Shown here one piece after another: positions 1 to 7,920 of a stretch of DNA of 64,000 nucleotides (position 1 is its first letter; each line of letters opens with the position of its first letter). The notes below the pieces were generated by a model. The model was not told the DNA's origin. It did not search any database and saw nothing but the letters and a program-made list of their open reading frames with translations. The translations under genes and the position numbers were made by a program. The stretch is from an uncultured Eubacteriales bacterium (GTDB lineage: Bacteria; Bacillota; Clostridia; Oscillospirales; Oscillospiraceae), in the NCBI GenBank assembly GCA_934572535.1, contig CAKTLJ010000007.1, positions 1-64,000 on the forward strand, given 5' to 3'.

Positions 1-76
1 TGAGGAAATAGCACCCCGCCACGACCACAAGGATCACAACGACCGCCAAACCAGCGACTGTTCTCTTTTTCAACAT
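1..76 (-). CDS. N-terminus of a membrane-anchored or secreted protein (partial)
   Basis: The first 25 codons are visible, from an ATG at position 76 back to the window edge. GGGAGGCG lies just upstream as ribosome binding site. The start reads MLKKRT followed by a run of Val, Ile, Leu and Ala, then Gly-Cys, so it is an N-terminal membrane segment or signal peptide. A lipoprotein cleavage site at the AGC is possible. The rest of the gene is outside the window, so no function can be assigned. Confidence 0.55.
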   Translation of the reverse strand, partial: MLKKRTVAGLAVVVILVVVAGCYFL

Positions 77-120
77 AGCTAACGCCTCCCTTGCACTTGT
101 CTTTCCGAACGGTTTCTGTG

Positions 121-726
121 TCAGTGTTCTACTAAGAATAACGAACGGGAAGGGCGTTTTTTGACACGAAACAGGAAACTTTTTGAAATTCGTCGTTTTG
201 CACAATGCAAAGGCCGGGCGCAAGGCAAGACAACCAGAGGGCGAAACGGGAGCGCTTCTGGCAACGCGGCACGGTCGGGCCGCGCGTCTCCTTCAACTTG
301 CAAGGTGAATCGCAAGCTTGTCTCTTCCACTTGGAGGTTCGTTTTTTCGATAGACAGAGTCGGATCGAACACCACGTATCCGATCACTTTATACACGCCC
401 GGCTCTGAGGGGGCCTCCACCTGGAGCCTGCCATTCAAGGTGGTGCCCTCCTCGCTCTCAAACAGCAGGTAGCCTTCCCCATTGATCTTCCTCTATCCAG
501 CCGGTGGGTAGAAGACCATAGCTGTAGCAAACGGAACCATAGACATGATGAGAAGAGACACGGCAGCTAACATAACAGGAATGCGGTATTTCCACGGGTC
601 TTCCTTCCGCTGCGGGAAATAATGGATCGCCCGAATCATCTGCGTCACAAACAGGATGGGCCAAAGCCAAAAGGTATAGCGATCCAGGCCAAGAATGATA
701 TGCATTGCGTTGTTCCACCAAATCAT
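121..726 (-). pseudogene. Small membrane protein gene interrupted by an in-frame stop
   Basis: A strong site (GAGGAGGGGAA) precedes the ATG at 726. The first 77 codons encode a protein with two membrane segments (MIWWNNAMHI..., then PVMLAAVSLLIMSMVPF). They end in TAG at 493-495. The same frame then stays open to about 121 and reads like genuine protein for 60-70 residues, including EAPSEPGVYKVIGYVVFDPT, which resembles an extracellular beta-sandwich. The simplest reading is a two-TM protein with an external domain cut by one nonsense mutation. Alternatively the 77-residue protein (493-726) is complete and the rest is an unrelated open frame. It lies just downstream of the secreted protein at 753-1871. 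Function is unknown. Confidence 0.5.
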
Positions 727-752
727 GAAGATTCCCCTCCTCTCCTACAATT

Positions 753-1871
753 TCAGTTGATTTGTTCAAACGATGGGTGTGTAAACATCAGCGAAGCACG
801 TACAGGCTTATCATGATATGTGGAAGGAGTGATAGAAATGGAAGCGGATTTAGGAATTCCAACTGAAATACCGACAGAATAACGCGTTTTGTTCTTCGCA
901 TAGCTAACGCAAATCTTCATATTAGTCGTACTCGAACTACTGGGAATCATTTCACCCGAAACATATCCCATATAAGAATGATATTTTGCAAACCTGTTTG
1001 TCGTATTGATAGAATAATATATGGGAACATTGATTCCAAAGCCTGCATCGCCATGATCCATATTATTATATCCTTTATACTCTTTGTTATGGTTCTTATA
1101 CGTGTACGACCAAGTTCCGGTGCCATTCATTGTTCCGTTGATGGACTGAGCTTTGCTGATAGCATATTCAGTATCATCAATAAAGTCTCCGGTTTTATCC
1201 GGCGCAATGGTAAAGATATCTTTTCGAACACCAAGAGCAAATCCTTGGGGATCTGTTTTCCATTCATATCGTCCGGATAATAAATATCTCCCGTTTGCTT
1301 TTTTGGTTGCCATGCTCTTCAATTCAAGGTAACCATTAAATACAAGTTCTGGTTGTGTTAAGGTCATTGGCCGAGCAGTGTCTTGGAGAGGATTTTGAAT
1401 CTGCTCCTGCATTGCTTTGACAATTTGAGATTCATATTCAAAAGTCTCTTTGTCAATGATTTCGAATGTAGAAGCCAAATTACTAATGTCATCTTCCGAA
1501 ACTTCAACAAACAGATTATTTGCCTTGGCGAGACCTGCCACACTATTTGCTTCGTTAGATTCGTCAGATAAGTAATAACGCACACGAACATACTGTGTTG
1601 TTGTAACGGCAGCAGTACCACCCGCATAACTTTCTACATGAGACTTATCCATATCATCAATGAGTTCGGCAGGAATTCCTAAGGACAACATGACCTCTCT
1701 GCCCTTCTCATAGGCAGAAGAATCAGACTCTTCTATGGTCTGCAATAAGTCAATCGTTTCTGTGTACTCCAGAACTGCGCTCATGTTAGCAGTTTCATCC
1801 CACGCCATCGCTGTGGGGAAAAGGGAAATCGCCATGACCAAGGTCATTGCTAATGCGAGAAACTTTTTCAT
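753..1871 (-). CDS. Secreted protein of unknown function (372 aa)
   Basis: The start is ATG at 1871 with AAGGAGG upstream. A clear signal peptide (MKKFLALAMTLVMAISLFPTAMA) is followed by about 350 residues with no membrane segment. The N-terminal third is acidic and helical. The C-terminal half is rich in Gly, Ser, Thr, Asn and Tyr (GTMNGTGTWSYTYKN, SYMGYVSGEMI), typical of beta-rich exported domains. I recognise no catalytic motif. Base composition is clearly A+T-richer than the housekeeping genes, which suggests accessory origin. The segment around EWKTD...FTIAPDK weakly resembles EWTTD...MTITAPK in the island protein at 32237-33022, so a shared family is possible but unproven. Confidence 0.75.
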   Translation of the reverse strand: MKKFLALAMTLVMAISLFPTAMAWDETANMSAVLEYTETIDLLQTIEESDSSAYEKGREVMLSLGIPAELIDDMDKSHVESYAGGTAAVTTTQYVRVRYYLSDESNEANSVAGLAKANNLFVEVSEDDISNLASTFEIIDKETFEYESQIVKAMQEQIQNPLQDTARPMTLTQPELVFNGYLELKSMATKKANGRYLLSGRYEWKTDPQGFALGVRKDIFTIAPDKTGDFIDDTEYAISKAQSINGTMNGTGTWSYTYKNHNKEYKGYNNMDHGDAGFGINVPIYYSINTTNRFAKYHSYMGYVSGEMIPSSSSTTNMKICVSYAKNKTRYSVGISVGIPKSASISITPSTYHDKPVRASLMFTHPSFEQIN

Positions 1872-1893
1872 ATTTTCCTCCTTATATCATAGA

Positions 1894-1980
1894 TTAGTAG
1901 TTTTTATCACACCTCTTCAAGGGCTGTGCTGCACAGCAAGGAATGTCGCCAAGCGACGCTTCCAAAGCGTCTTTTGTCAT
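1894..1980 (-). other. Possible 28-codon Cys-containing small ORF in the leader of the 753-1871 gene
   Basis: An ATG at 1980 lies in GTGGAGGTGATG and opens a 28-codon frame beginning MTKDALEASL with a CC pair and a third Cys near the end. It stops 23 bases before the start of the secreted-protein gene. The same stretch forms two small hairpins (GACGCTT/AAGCGTC and GCTGTGC/GCACAGC), so it may instead be an RNA leader. The ribosome site is very close to the ATG. The remaining sequence of the 1872-2163 gap, apart from the terminator, shows nothing else. Confidence 0.25.
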
Positions 1981-2114
1981 CACCTCCACACGGGACTCTC
2001 CCCCTTCCTTTCCTCCGCAGGGTGGCGGGCTAAGTCGTTCTGTTTCGTCCTTCTATTAGCTAAATGTCCGCCGGGGGATAAAAGTTCACTTCTTTTACAA
2101 ATTTTTTCAAAAAA

Positions 2115-2144
2115 ATTTAGGGCGCGGAAGTGCGCGCCCTAAAT
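2115..2144 (-). terminator. Rho-independent terminator after the 2164-2622 gene
   Basis: On the minus strand ATTTAGGGCGCG pairs with CGCGCCCTAAAT across a five-base loop, followed by a run of seven T. It closes the sigma/anti-sigma/secreted-protein transcript. Confidence 0.85.
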
Positions 2145-2163
2145 CTGTGTCCTATGTACTTGT

Positions 2164-2622
2164 TCAAGTCGCTTTTACGATGCCAGAGGACACCCATCTT
2201 GTCCCCGATCCCGAGGCATTTTTTGCATAGCATTTTGCTTCCACGTAATATCTTTTCCCTGCGGCACCCTGATAGGTAAGCTGAATGTTTGCCCGCAGTA
2301 CGTTTGCCTTAATTAATGCAGGGAACCTATCTCGAGTATAGTGAACCATTTGGGTGTAGCGGCCATCGGACTGCACTAGATATACATAAAGGTCCGATGC
2401 CCCAAGTTCTTTCATCTCGGCTGTGCCCTTCACGTCAATTTCGATGGCAATTTTTCCATTGCCTACCGCAGAAACACCTAGCTTTTCTGATTGAAAATAG
2501 CTACTTCCCCGGATTTCTGCATCAGCCCCGGGGGCAACGGCCGCTCCTACAGGAACCATTACCCCAAGCATAAGGGACATAAGCAAACAAAGAGGAATCA
2601 CCTGCATGAAACGTTTTTTCAT
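2164..2622 (-). CDS. Small secreted protein (152 aa), function unknown
   Basis: The start is ATG at 2622 with TTGAGGAG upstream, only 11 bases after the anti-sigma-like gene, so it is very probably co-transcribed with the sigma factor pair. The signal peptide covers about residues 1-28 (MKKRFMQVIPLCLLMSLMLGVMVPVGAA). The mature part is about 120 residues and looks like a single beta-sandwich with alternating hydrophobic strands (IAIEIDVKGT, DLYVYLVQSDG, RYYVEAKCYA). It has one Cys and no catalytic motif. It may be a target or sensor partner of the ECF system, but only gene order supports that. Confidence 0.75.
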   Translation of the reverse strand: MKKRFMQVIPLCLLMSLMLGVMVPVGAAVAPGADAEIRGSSYFQSEKLGVSAVGNGKIAIEIDVKGTAEMKELGASDLYVYLVQSDGRYTQMVHYTRDRFPALIKANVLRANIQLTYQGAAGKRYYVEAKCYAKNASGSGTRWVSSGIVKAT

Positions 2623-2633
2623 TTTTTATCTCC

Positions 2634-3497
2634 TCAACTGTAAATCGAATCGATCATTTGCTTCAATTCCTCCACCGTCAAGTCTCCCTGAATCGCATTT
2701 TCCGTATTTCCGTTCTGCCAAACAACAGTATATCTCCCTATATTCCCCATGATGTAGTGGGGGATATGGTTGACATAATACGGCTCTACATACCCCTCCT
2801 CCTTTTCATACTGCGTAATCCCCTCTTGCTTGGAATCATAGACCGAAATACTGAGAGAAAAGATATCTTCTCCCAGAGAAAACAATACATCAACGCCTGT
2901 CCCATTGAGCAGATCATTGACTTCCATTTTCTCCAACACCGTTCCTTCTGGATACCAAGTCGGCAGCACCGGCAAATCGGTGAGCTGGGCCAGCGTGTTC
3001 TGGACCTCCTCATAGGTCACAGCGCCGGGACGTTCCTGGGGAGCGCTGCTCTGAGGCAGAAACCAGAAATGCTGCGTCGTCCACTCCACCAAATTTTCCA
3101 TCGCACCGCTGCCCATGGCGGGTACCGTCATCAAGCAGACCACAGCGGCCGCGACGACCACCCAGCGGAGCTTTCTTCGCCCGGCTCTCTTTCGTTCCGG
3201 TTTTGCAGCGGGGACTGCCGCAGGGGCGGCAGGGGGGGCTTCAGGGATCCGTTCCGTGGGGGCACTTTCTTCTTTGACCCGGGCCAGGAAGTCCGTCAGC
3301 GCGGCCTCTACGTCCGCGTCGGTGGGCGTATCTTCCTCCCGGTCGTTGATCACCTCCGTGATGGCCAAAATGTCAGCGGGATCGAGGGACCCGTCCCGGT
3401 CGGCGGCGAAGTCCTGCCAGAGCAGGTCGTCCAGCGCCTGGGTGGTCAGCGTTTCCCAGCCTCGTCCCTTGCCGTGGTTTTCAGGTCGATCCTTCAT
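2634..3497 (-). CDS. Anti-sigma-factor-like membrane protein with C-terminal DUF4367-type domain
   Basis: The start is set at ATG 3497 because AGAGGAGG lies just upstream; a longer frame exists but lacks such a site. The protein has 287 residues: a cytoplasmic N-terminus of about 110 residues, a Pro/Ala linker, a basic stretch (KPERKRAGRRKLRW), one membrane segment (VVVAAAVVCLMTVPA) and an external domain. That external part (LPVLPTWYPEGT...YTVVWQNGNTENAIQGDLT) is typical of DUF4367 domains on anti-sigma factors in Clostridia. Its start overlaps the end of the sigma gene by 17 bases, implying translational coupling. It probably holds the sigma factor at the membrane and responds to an envelope signal; the signal is unknown. 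Confidence 0.75.
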   Translation of the reverse strand: MKDRPENHGKGRGWETLTTQALDDLLWQDFAADRDGSLDPADILAITEVINDREEDTPTDADVEAALTDFLARVKEESAPTERIPEAPPAAPAAVPAAKPERKRAGRRKLRWVVVAAAVVCLMTVPAMGSGAMENLVEWTTQHFWFLPQSSAPQERPGAVTYEEVQNTLAQLTDLPVLPTWYPEGTVLEKMEVNDLLNGTGVDVLFSLGEDIFSLSISVYDSKQEGITQYEKEEGYVEPYYVNHIPHYIMGNIGRYTVVWQNGNTENAIQGDLTVEELKQMIDSIYS

Positions 3498-4098
3498 CGT
3501 CCAGAACCTCCTCTCTGCCCAATTGGGAACCGCTTCTACTTCTATCATGTTCTGCCGGGGCGCATTGTTCACACGCCGGGGCAAAAAAAGCTTCACTTTC
3601 CCAATATTTTTTCTGAAATGCCTCCTTGCTTCGCTTCACGCGCATGGCCAGGGTGCTCTTTTTGAGGCCCAGCTCCGCGCACACCTCCGCATAGGTCTCT
3701 CCGTGGAGGTAGAGCCGCTTCAGCAGGTCCAGCTCCTCCGGGGGTAGCAGGCCCTCCAGCTCCAGGTCCGCCCCCGGCGCGGGGTGGACCGCGGCGCGGT
3801 CCAGGCTGTCCTGGACGTCCTGGAGGCGGGCGTGCCACCGCGCGTCCTCCCGGACCATGTTCCGCAGGACGTTTTTCAGCGTGTTCACCAGCCAGCCCAC
3901 CGGGGAGAGACTGCCCAGAAATTCCGTAGGCTTCTCCCAGGCGATCAGGAAGGTCTCCTGCACGGCCTCGTGCGCCCGCTCCGGGTCCGCGCGGCCGGTG
4001 TGCCGGGCCAGGATGCGCTGGGCCAGCCGCCACAGCTTGGTATAGTGGGCCTCGAAGTAGTGCGCGAAGACCGCTTCCATCGGGGGTTTCTTGTCCAT
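3481..4098 (-). CDS. ECF-type RNA polymerase sigma factor
   Basis: The start is ATG at 4098 with GGGAGGAAG upstream, giving 205 residues. Region 2 is visible near residues 10-80 (FAHYFEAHYTKLWRLAQRIL, then EAVQETFLIAWEK). Region 4 lies near 120-175 (LPPEELDLLKRLYLHGETY, then an HTH in EVCAELGLKKSTLAMRVKR). A 30-residue charged tail overlaps the anti-sigma start. The arrangement sigma, anti-sigma, small secreted protein, terminator is a self-contained envelope-signalling operon. A promoter with TTGCTG and TATAGT lies upstream (4130-4158). Which genes it controls cannot be seen. Confidence 0.85.
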   Translation of the reverse strand: MDKKPPMEAVFAHYFEAHYTKLWRLAQRILARHTGRADPERAHEAVQETFLIAWEKPTEFLGSLSPVGWLVNTLKNVLRNMVREDARWHARLQDVQDSLDRAAVHPAPGADLELEGLLPPEELDLLKRLYLHGETYAEVCAELGLKKSTLAMRVKRSKEAFQKKYWESEAFFAPACEQCAPAEHDRSRSGSQLGREEVLDDEGST

Positions 4099-4129
4099 GG
4101 GGGCTTCCTCCCATTCGCTTTCTGCCCAC

Positions 4130-4158
4130 ACTATAACAAAAAACCTACCCCCCAGCAA
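4130..4158 (-). promoter_or_regulatory. Promoter of the ECF sigma operon
   Basis: Read on the minus strand, TTGCTG (4158-4153) is followed after 17 bases by TATAGT (4135-4130), about 32 bases before the sigma start. It fits a sigma-A promoter. Confidence 0.6.
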
Positions 4159-4224
4159 GCTTTTCCCGCATACTTTCCCGCCCATCCGTCCATACTGGAA
4201 GGGACATGGAAAGGAGTGGGAACC

Positions 4225-4509
4225 ATGGTAAAAGGCGTAGCTCGCCGGGTGGTGGTCTTGACCTCCCCCGACCCCAAGCACTTTGAACAAGCGATCTTCC
4301 TCCTGCGGGAGGACGCCCTCGACAGCAAGACCCCGGAGGAGCAGGTCCTCCGGCAGGCCCAGGAGGTGGCCAACGCCTACCTCCAGCGCGCCTCCCCCCG
4401 CCACCGGCGGCGGCGCGTCCTCCTCCCCCTGCTCTCGGCCTTGGCGGGCGCGGCCATCGCCACGGCGGTCTGCCTGCTCATTTCCGGCGTTTTGCCCCTT
4501 CCCTTCTGA
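4225..4509 (+). CDS. Small conserved-looking protein with C-terminal membrane anchor (94 aa)
   Basis: The start is ATG at 4225 behind GGAAAGGAGTGGG, and it is transcribed divergently from the sigma factor gene. The N-terminal half (RRVVVLTSPDPKHFEQAIFL, then REDALDSKTPEEQVLRQAQE) looks like a compact alpha/beta unit followed by an amphipathic helix. A very basic stretch (RASPRHRRRRV) precedes one membrane segment (LLSALAGAAIATAVCLLI) close to the C-terminus, so the protein should be tail-anchored with its N-terminus inside. Proteins of this look occur in Oscillospiraceae without a known role. I do not assign one. Confidence 0.7.
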   Translation: MVKGVARRVVVLTSPDPKHFEQAIFLLREDALDSKTPEEQVLRQAQEVANAYLQRASPRHRRRRVLLPLLSALAGAAIATAVCLLISGVLPLPF

Positions 4510-4557
4510 CTTTCTCAGTGGTATACTAGGTTATCCAAAATGAAAGTGGGGAACGCC

Positions 4558-5064
4558 ATGGACAACGTGATACTCATCGGAATGCCCGGCGCGGGCAAGA
4601 GCACCCTGGGGGTGCTGCTGGCCAAGGCCCTGGGCTACCGCTTCCTGGACACCGACCTGATCCTCCAGGCCCAGGAGGGCCGTCTGCTGCGCGAGATCAT
4701 CGCCGCCGAGGGCATCGACGGCTTTCTGGCCCGGGAGAGCCGGGTCTGCGCCGCCCTCCAGGCCGACCGCGCGGTGATCGCCACCGGGGGCAGCGTGGTC
4801 TACTCCCCCGAGGCCATGGCGCATCTGCGGTCTCTGGGCACGGTGGTCTATCTGCGGCTGGGCTACCACGCCCTGGCCCGGCGGCTGGGCAGCCTGAAAA
4901 AGCGGGGGGTGGTCCTCCGCCCGGGGCAGACCTTGAAGACCCTTTACGAGGAGCGCGCGCCCCTCTACGCCCGCTTCGCCCACCTCACCGTGGACTGCGG
5001 CGGGCAGAGCGCGGAGCAGTGCGTGGCGCGGATCCTCCAGCGCCTGCGGGAGGCGCAGGGATAA
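4558..5064 (+). CDS. aroK: Shikimate kinase (stand-alone copy)
   Basis: It phosphorylates shikimate to shikimate 3-phosphate using ATP. Visible motifs are the Walker A loop (GMPGAGKST) near residues 8-16, the shikimate-binding DTD and R pattern (FLDTDLILQAQEG), and the GG motif (IATGGSVVYS). The lid region is present (LRPGQTLKTLYEERAPLY). Length, 168 residues, is normal. I start at the second ATG because homologues begin at this point; an in-frame ATG at 4540 adds six residues. A TATACT box lies just upstream at about 4523. This enzyme duplicates the kinase domain fused to AroE in the aro operon (10296-11528). Confidence 0.85.
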   Translation: MDNVILIGMPGAGKSTLGVLLAKALGYRFLDTDLILQAQEGRLLREIIAAEGIDGFLARESRVCAALQADRAVIATGGSVVYSPEAMAHLRSLGTVVYLRLGYHALARRLGSLKKRGVVLRPGQTLKTLYEERAPLYARFAHLTVDCGGQSAEQCVARILQRLREAQG

Positions 5065-5309
5065 AAAAAGTCCTCCCTTGCCGAAGGGAGGGGGAAAGCG
5101 TTCGGTATGGCTTGTACGGCGGGGGATACCCCCGCCGTTTTGCGTGGTGCGGTTCGCGGGACAGCCGCCTGTAGGGCGGGGGCTTGCTTCTGGCGCGCCC
5201 CAAAGGGCAGCACCCACGCCCCCGCGCGCCCAGCCGGTGCAGGTTTGCGGTGTCGAGCCGGGCTGCTTCTGGAGCAGCACCCACGCCCTTCGGGGTGCGG
5301 CGGGGGGAT
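5065..5309. repeat. Intergenic repeat stretch with hairpins; terminator of the minus-strand spoIIE transcript
   Basis: CCTCCCTT (5072-5079) pairs with AAGGGAGG (5084-5091). On the minus strand this hairpin is followed by a run of seven T, so it can end the spoIIE transcript. Further in, CGGCGGGGG/CCCCCGCCG forms a second hairpin near 5118-5138. The words CTTCTGG...GCAGCACCCACGCCC occur twice (about 5188-5222 and 5264-5288). GTAGGGCGGGGGCTTGC at about 5171 recurs near 13811-13837 and 52088. The core belongs to the same repeat family as 29062-29200 and 51948-52098. No gene is seen here. Confidence 0.65.
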
Positions 5310-7640
5310 CTATCTGCGCAGTTCCAGGCGGACGGCGATGACGGTGCCGTCGTCTTCGCCTTGGCACTGCTCCTCGCTCTCCCGCAGGACGCGCTCGGCC
5401 AGCTCGCCGGGGCTGGTCCCCTGGTAGTCCAGCAAAAGCCGTCGCAGCCAGTCGTCCTCCCGGCCGCAGAGGACCCCGTCGGTGAGCATCACCACCCAGT
5501 CCCCCTGCTGGCCCCGGAAGGAATGGCTGTCCGGCTGGGACCGCGCCCCGGCCAGGATGCCCGCCGGAAGCGAAGTCCCCGCCGCGCACTTGAGCCGCCC
5601 GTCCCGGCGGACGTAGGTGGGGGCCGCGCCCTGCTTGCACACCCGGCACCGGCCCGTGAAGAGGTCCACCGACAGCAGGTCCACCGTGGTGCTCCCACCG
5701 GCCTCGCCCCGCAGGGCCAGGGCCGAGGAGACCGTCTCCAGCGCCTGGTTCGGCTCCATCCCCGCCCGCAGGAAGCTCTCGATGAGCTTGGCCGCCTGGG
5801 CGCTCTCCCGCTTGGCCGCCGGGCCGCTGCCCATGCCGTCGCAGAGCAGGAGGAAGAGCATCCCGTCCTCCCGGCGGAACCAGGTGCCCGTGTCGCCGCT
5901 GACCGTCTCGCCCCGCCGGGCGGCCCCCGCCACGGCGGCGGTGGCCCGGAACGGCTCCGCCTGGGTGAAGACCAGACGGTCGTTCTCCTCCTCCGCCTCC
6001 CGCAGGGGCGTGCCCAGGACCTGGGCCAGCTCCTTCCGGGCCGACCGGGTCCGCAGCTCGTCCGAGACCGGGGTCTCCGCCCGCAGGCGGCCCGCCTTAT
6101 CGTAATAGACCAGCCCGCCGCTCAGGTTCATGCTGCGCAGGAAGGCGTCCAGCCGGGCCTGCCGGGGCTGGTCGGGGGTGAGCTCCGCGGACAGCTCCGC
6201 CGCCGCCCGGGCCATGAGCTGGTCCAGGCGGGCGTACTGGCTGCACAGGGCCTGCCGGGTCTCCCGCGAGCGCCGCAGCGCCTGCCGCCGCCGCAGGAAG
6301 GCGGTCAGCTCCCGGTTGACCGCCCCCAGAAACTCGGGGAAGTGGACGCACCGCCCGGAAAAGGTCCCGGGATAGTCGGTCGCCAGGGACCGCCCCCGCT
6401 CCAGCATGGGGGCGGTCGCGTCGTTGCAGGCCCCCCGGGTCTGCTGGTAGTCCTTCTGCCAGCAGGTCTGGTTCAAGACGCACTTGGCGCAGACCTTGTC
6501 CGCCGCGCGGGCAAAGATGGCGGCGGGGTTTTCCGTGTTCGCGTCCTCGGGGCGCAGGGTCTCCTTGACGCTGTCGTGGAGGGTGTGGAAGGCGTCGGCC
6601 ATCTCCCCCATCCGGCGGGAGACGGCGCGCCGGGCGCTGTCCTGGTCCCCGGGGACCAGAGGGAGGACGGCCGGCAGGGGCGTTTCGTCCGCCGCCGCCT
6701 CGACCCGCAGGGGCAGCAGCAGGAAGACCAGCGCCCCCACCAGGGACTCCAGCGGCATCCCCATCCGCACGCCGCCCTCCCAGGTCCACAGGACCGCGAG
6801 GGAGCTGACCGCCGCGTAGACCGCCGCCGCCAGGAGCTTCCGCCTGTCCCGGCAGAGGCCGCAGGCCAGCCCGGCCAGGGTGAAGACCATGCTGCAATAC
6901 GGCTCCCGCCCCGCGGCCAGGTCCAGGGCCACGCCGCCGCAGGCCCCCGCCAGAACGCCCTCGCCCACGCCCCGGCGGGCGGCCGCCATGACGCACACCG
7001 CCGCCAGAAGGCGGCCCATGGAAAAGGTCTCCAGGATCTCCACCCGGCCCAGGGCCATGAGGACGGTCCCGGCCAGCAGGAGCGCCCCGGCCCCCTGCCG
7101 GGGCGAGAGCGCCCGCGGCTCGTCCAGGACCTGGGTCCACTGGGTAAAGATGATGTTGTAGCAATAGGCCGCCACGGCGGTAAGCGCGACCTCGGTGACG
7201 AAGAAGACCAGGTCCTCCCCGTGCCTGCCCTCTCCCGCCCGGCAGACAAAGCCCGTCACGGCGGAGAGCAGGGCGGCGATGGCCGGCATGAACCAGGGCC
7301 GCCGGTAGAGCCGCGTATCGTAGAAGGCGAAGGCCACCGAGTAGGTCAGGATGGCCGCGGCGGCGTAGCGCATCCCGTCGGTCAGGCCCTCCAGGCAGAG
7401 GTAGCCCAGGCAGGCCCCGGCCAGCGTGCAGAAGCCCGTGGAGCCTGACCCGGCCGCCGCCACCGCCGCCACGCCGAAGGGGGCGTAGCGCCCGAAGATC
7501 TCCGCGCCCGACAGCACGCCCCCCAGCAGAAAGCCCACCGCCCGTTCCGCCGCCCCCATGAAGGCGCGGCGGGAGAGGTTCACGCTGTCCCCCCGGGGGA
7601 AGCGCAGCAGCCTGCCGCCCGTTCTCTCTTTCGTTGCCAT
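5310..7640 (-). CDS. spoIIE: Stage II sporulation protein E (PP2C-type serine phosphatase)
   Basis: SpoIIE dephosphorylates SpoIIAA and so triggers sigma-F activation in the forespore; it also localises to the polar septum. The start is ATG at 7640 behind TAGGAGGGATC, giving 776 residues. The N-terminal third is a series of about ten membrane segments. A central cytoplasmic region contains a Cys cluster (CAKCVLNQTCWQKD). The C-terminal phosphatase domain shows the metal-binding motifs LLLCDGMGSG, VVMLTDGVLCG and EDDGTVIAVRL. The length fits the family. A TATAAT box lies at about 7671 on the minus strand. Its presence is the best evidence that the organism can sporulate. Confidence 0.95.
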   Translation of the reverse strand: MATKERTGGRLLRFPRGDSVNLSRRAFMGAAERAVGFLLGGVLSGAEIFGRYAPFGVAAVAAAGSGSTGFCTLAGACLGYLCLEGLTDGMRYAAAAILTYSVAFAFYDTRLYRRPWFMPAIAALLSAVTGFVCRAGEGRHGEDLVFFVTEVALTAVAAYCYNIIFTQWTQVLDEPRALSPRQGAGALLLAGTVLMALGRVEILETFSMGRLLAAVCVMAAARRGVGEGVLAGACGGVALDLAAGREPYCSMVFTLAGLACGLCRDRRKLLAAAVYAAVSSLAVLWTWEGGVRMGMPLESLVGALVFLLLPLRVEAAADETPLPAVLPLVPGDQDSARRAVSRRMGEMADAFHTLHDSVKETLRPEDANTENPAAIFARAADKVCAKCVLNQTCWQKDYQQTRGACNDATAPMLERGRSLATDYPGTFSGRCVHFPEFLGAVNRELTAFLRRRQALRRSRETRQALCSQYARLDQLMARAAAELSAELTPDQPRQARLDAFLRSMNLSGGLVYYDKAGRLRAETPVSDELRTRSARKELAQVLGTPLREAEEENDRLVFTQAEPFRATAAVAGAARRGETVSGDTGTWFRREDGMLFLLLCDGMGSGPAAKRESAQAAKLIESFLRAGMEPNQALETVSSALALRGEAGGSTTVDLLSVDLFTGRCRVCKQGAAPTYVRRDGRLKCAAGTSLPAGILAGARSQPDSHSFRGQQGDWVVMLTDGVLCGREDDWLRRLLLDYQGTSPGELAERVLRESEEQCQGEDDGTVIAVRLELRR

Positions 7641-7920
7641 GACGATCCCTCCTATGTTCCGTGTGCCCAGATTATACGCAGGACGGGCAAAAAAGGATGT
7701 CGGAGGGTGGATGGGGAAAACGAGGGGCTTTCTCCAGAATGGGCCTGGACTCGCCCCCTTCGCCGGGGAAGGGGCGCGTTTCCTGCCCGGGCCCGGACGA
7801 AGGCGGACGGGAAAAGAAAAAGCGCGGCGTGCGAAAGTACGCATACCGCGCAGCAGGGCAGTCCGCCCCGTTCCGTCAACGTCAAAACGGCTGTGGAGAC
7901 CCACAGCCGTTTTGGATGGT
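7641..7920. other. Intergenic region between spoIIE and the HD-domain gene
   Basis: This gap holds the spoIIE promoter side (a minus-strand TATAAT near 7671) and the terminator at 7884-7913. I see no convincing gene in the roughly 200 bases between them. Confidence 0.5.
7884..7913 (-). terminator. Terminator after the HD-domain gene
   Basis: A perfect 13-bp stem (AAAACGGCTGTGG with CCACAGCCGTTTT, four-base loop) lies just downstream of the stop at 7921. The T-run is short, being the four T of the stem end. Confidence 0.75.

Noticed and set aside
458..769. 103-codon minus-strand frame overlapping the two-TM gene
   Set aside because: It lies in another frame of the same stretch and lacks a ribosome site; the 77-codon frame has a strong site and clear membrane helices.
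5184..7448. Long plus-strand open frame opposite spoIIE
   Set aside because: Composition is Arg/Pro/Gly/Ala-rich without domains, and spoIIE on the minus strand has all its motifs.
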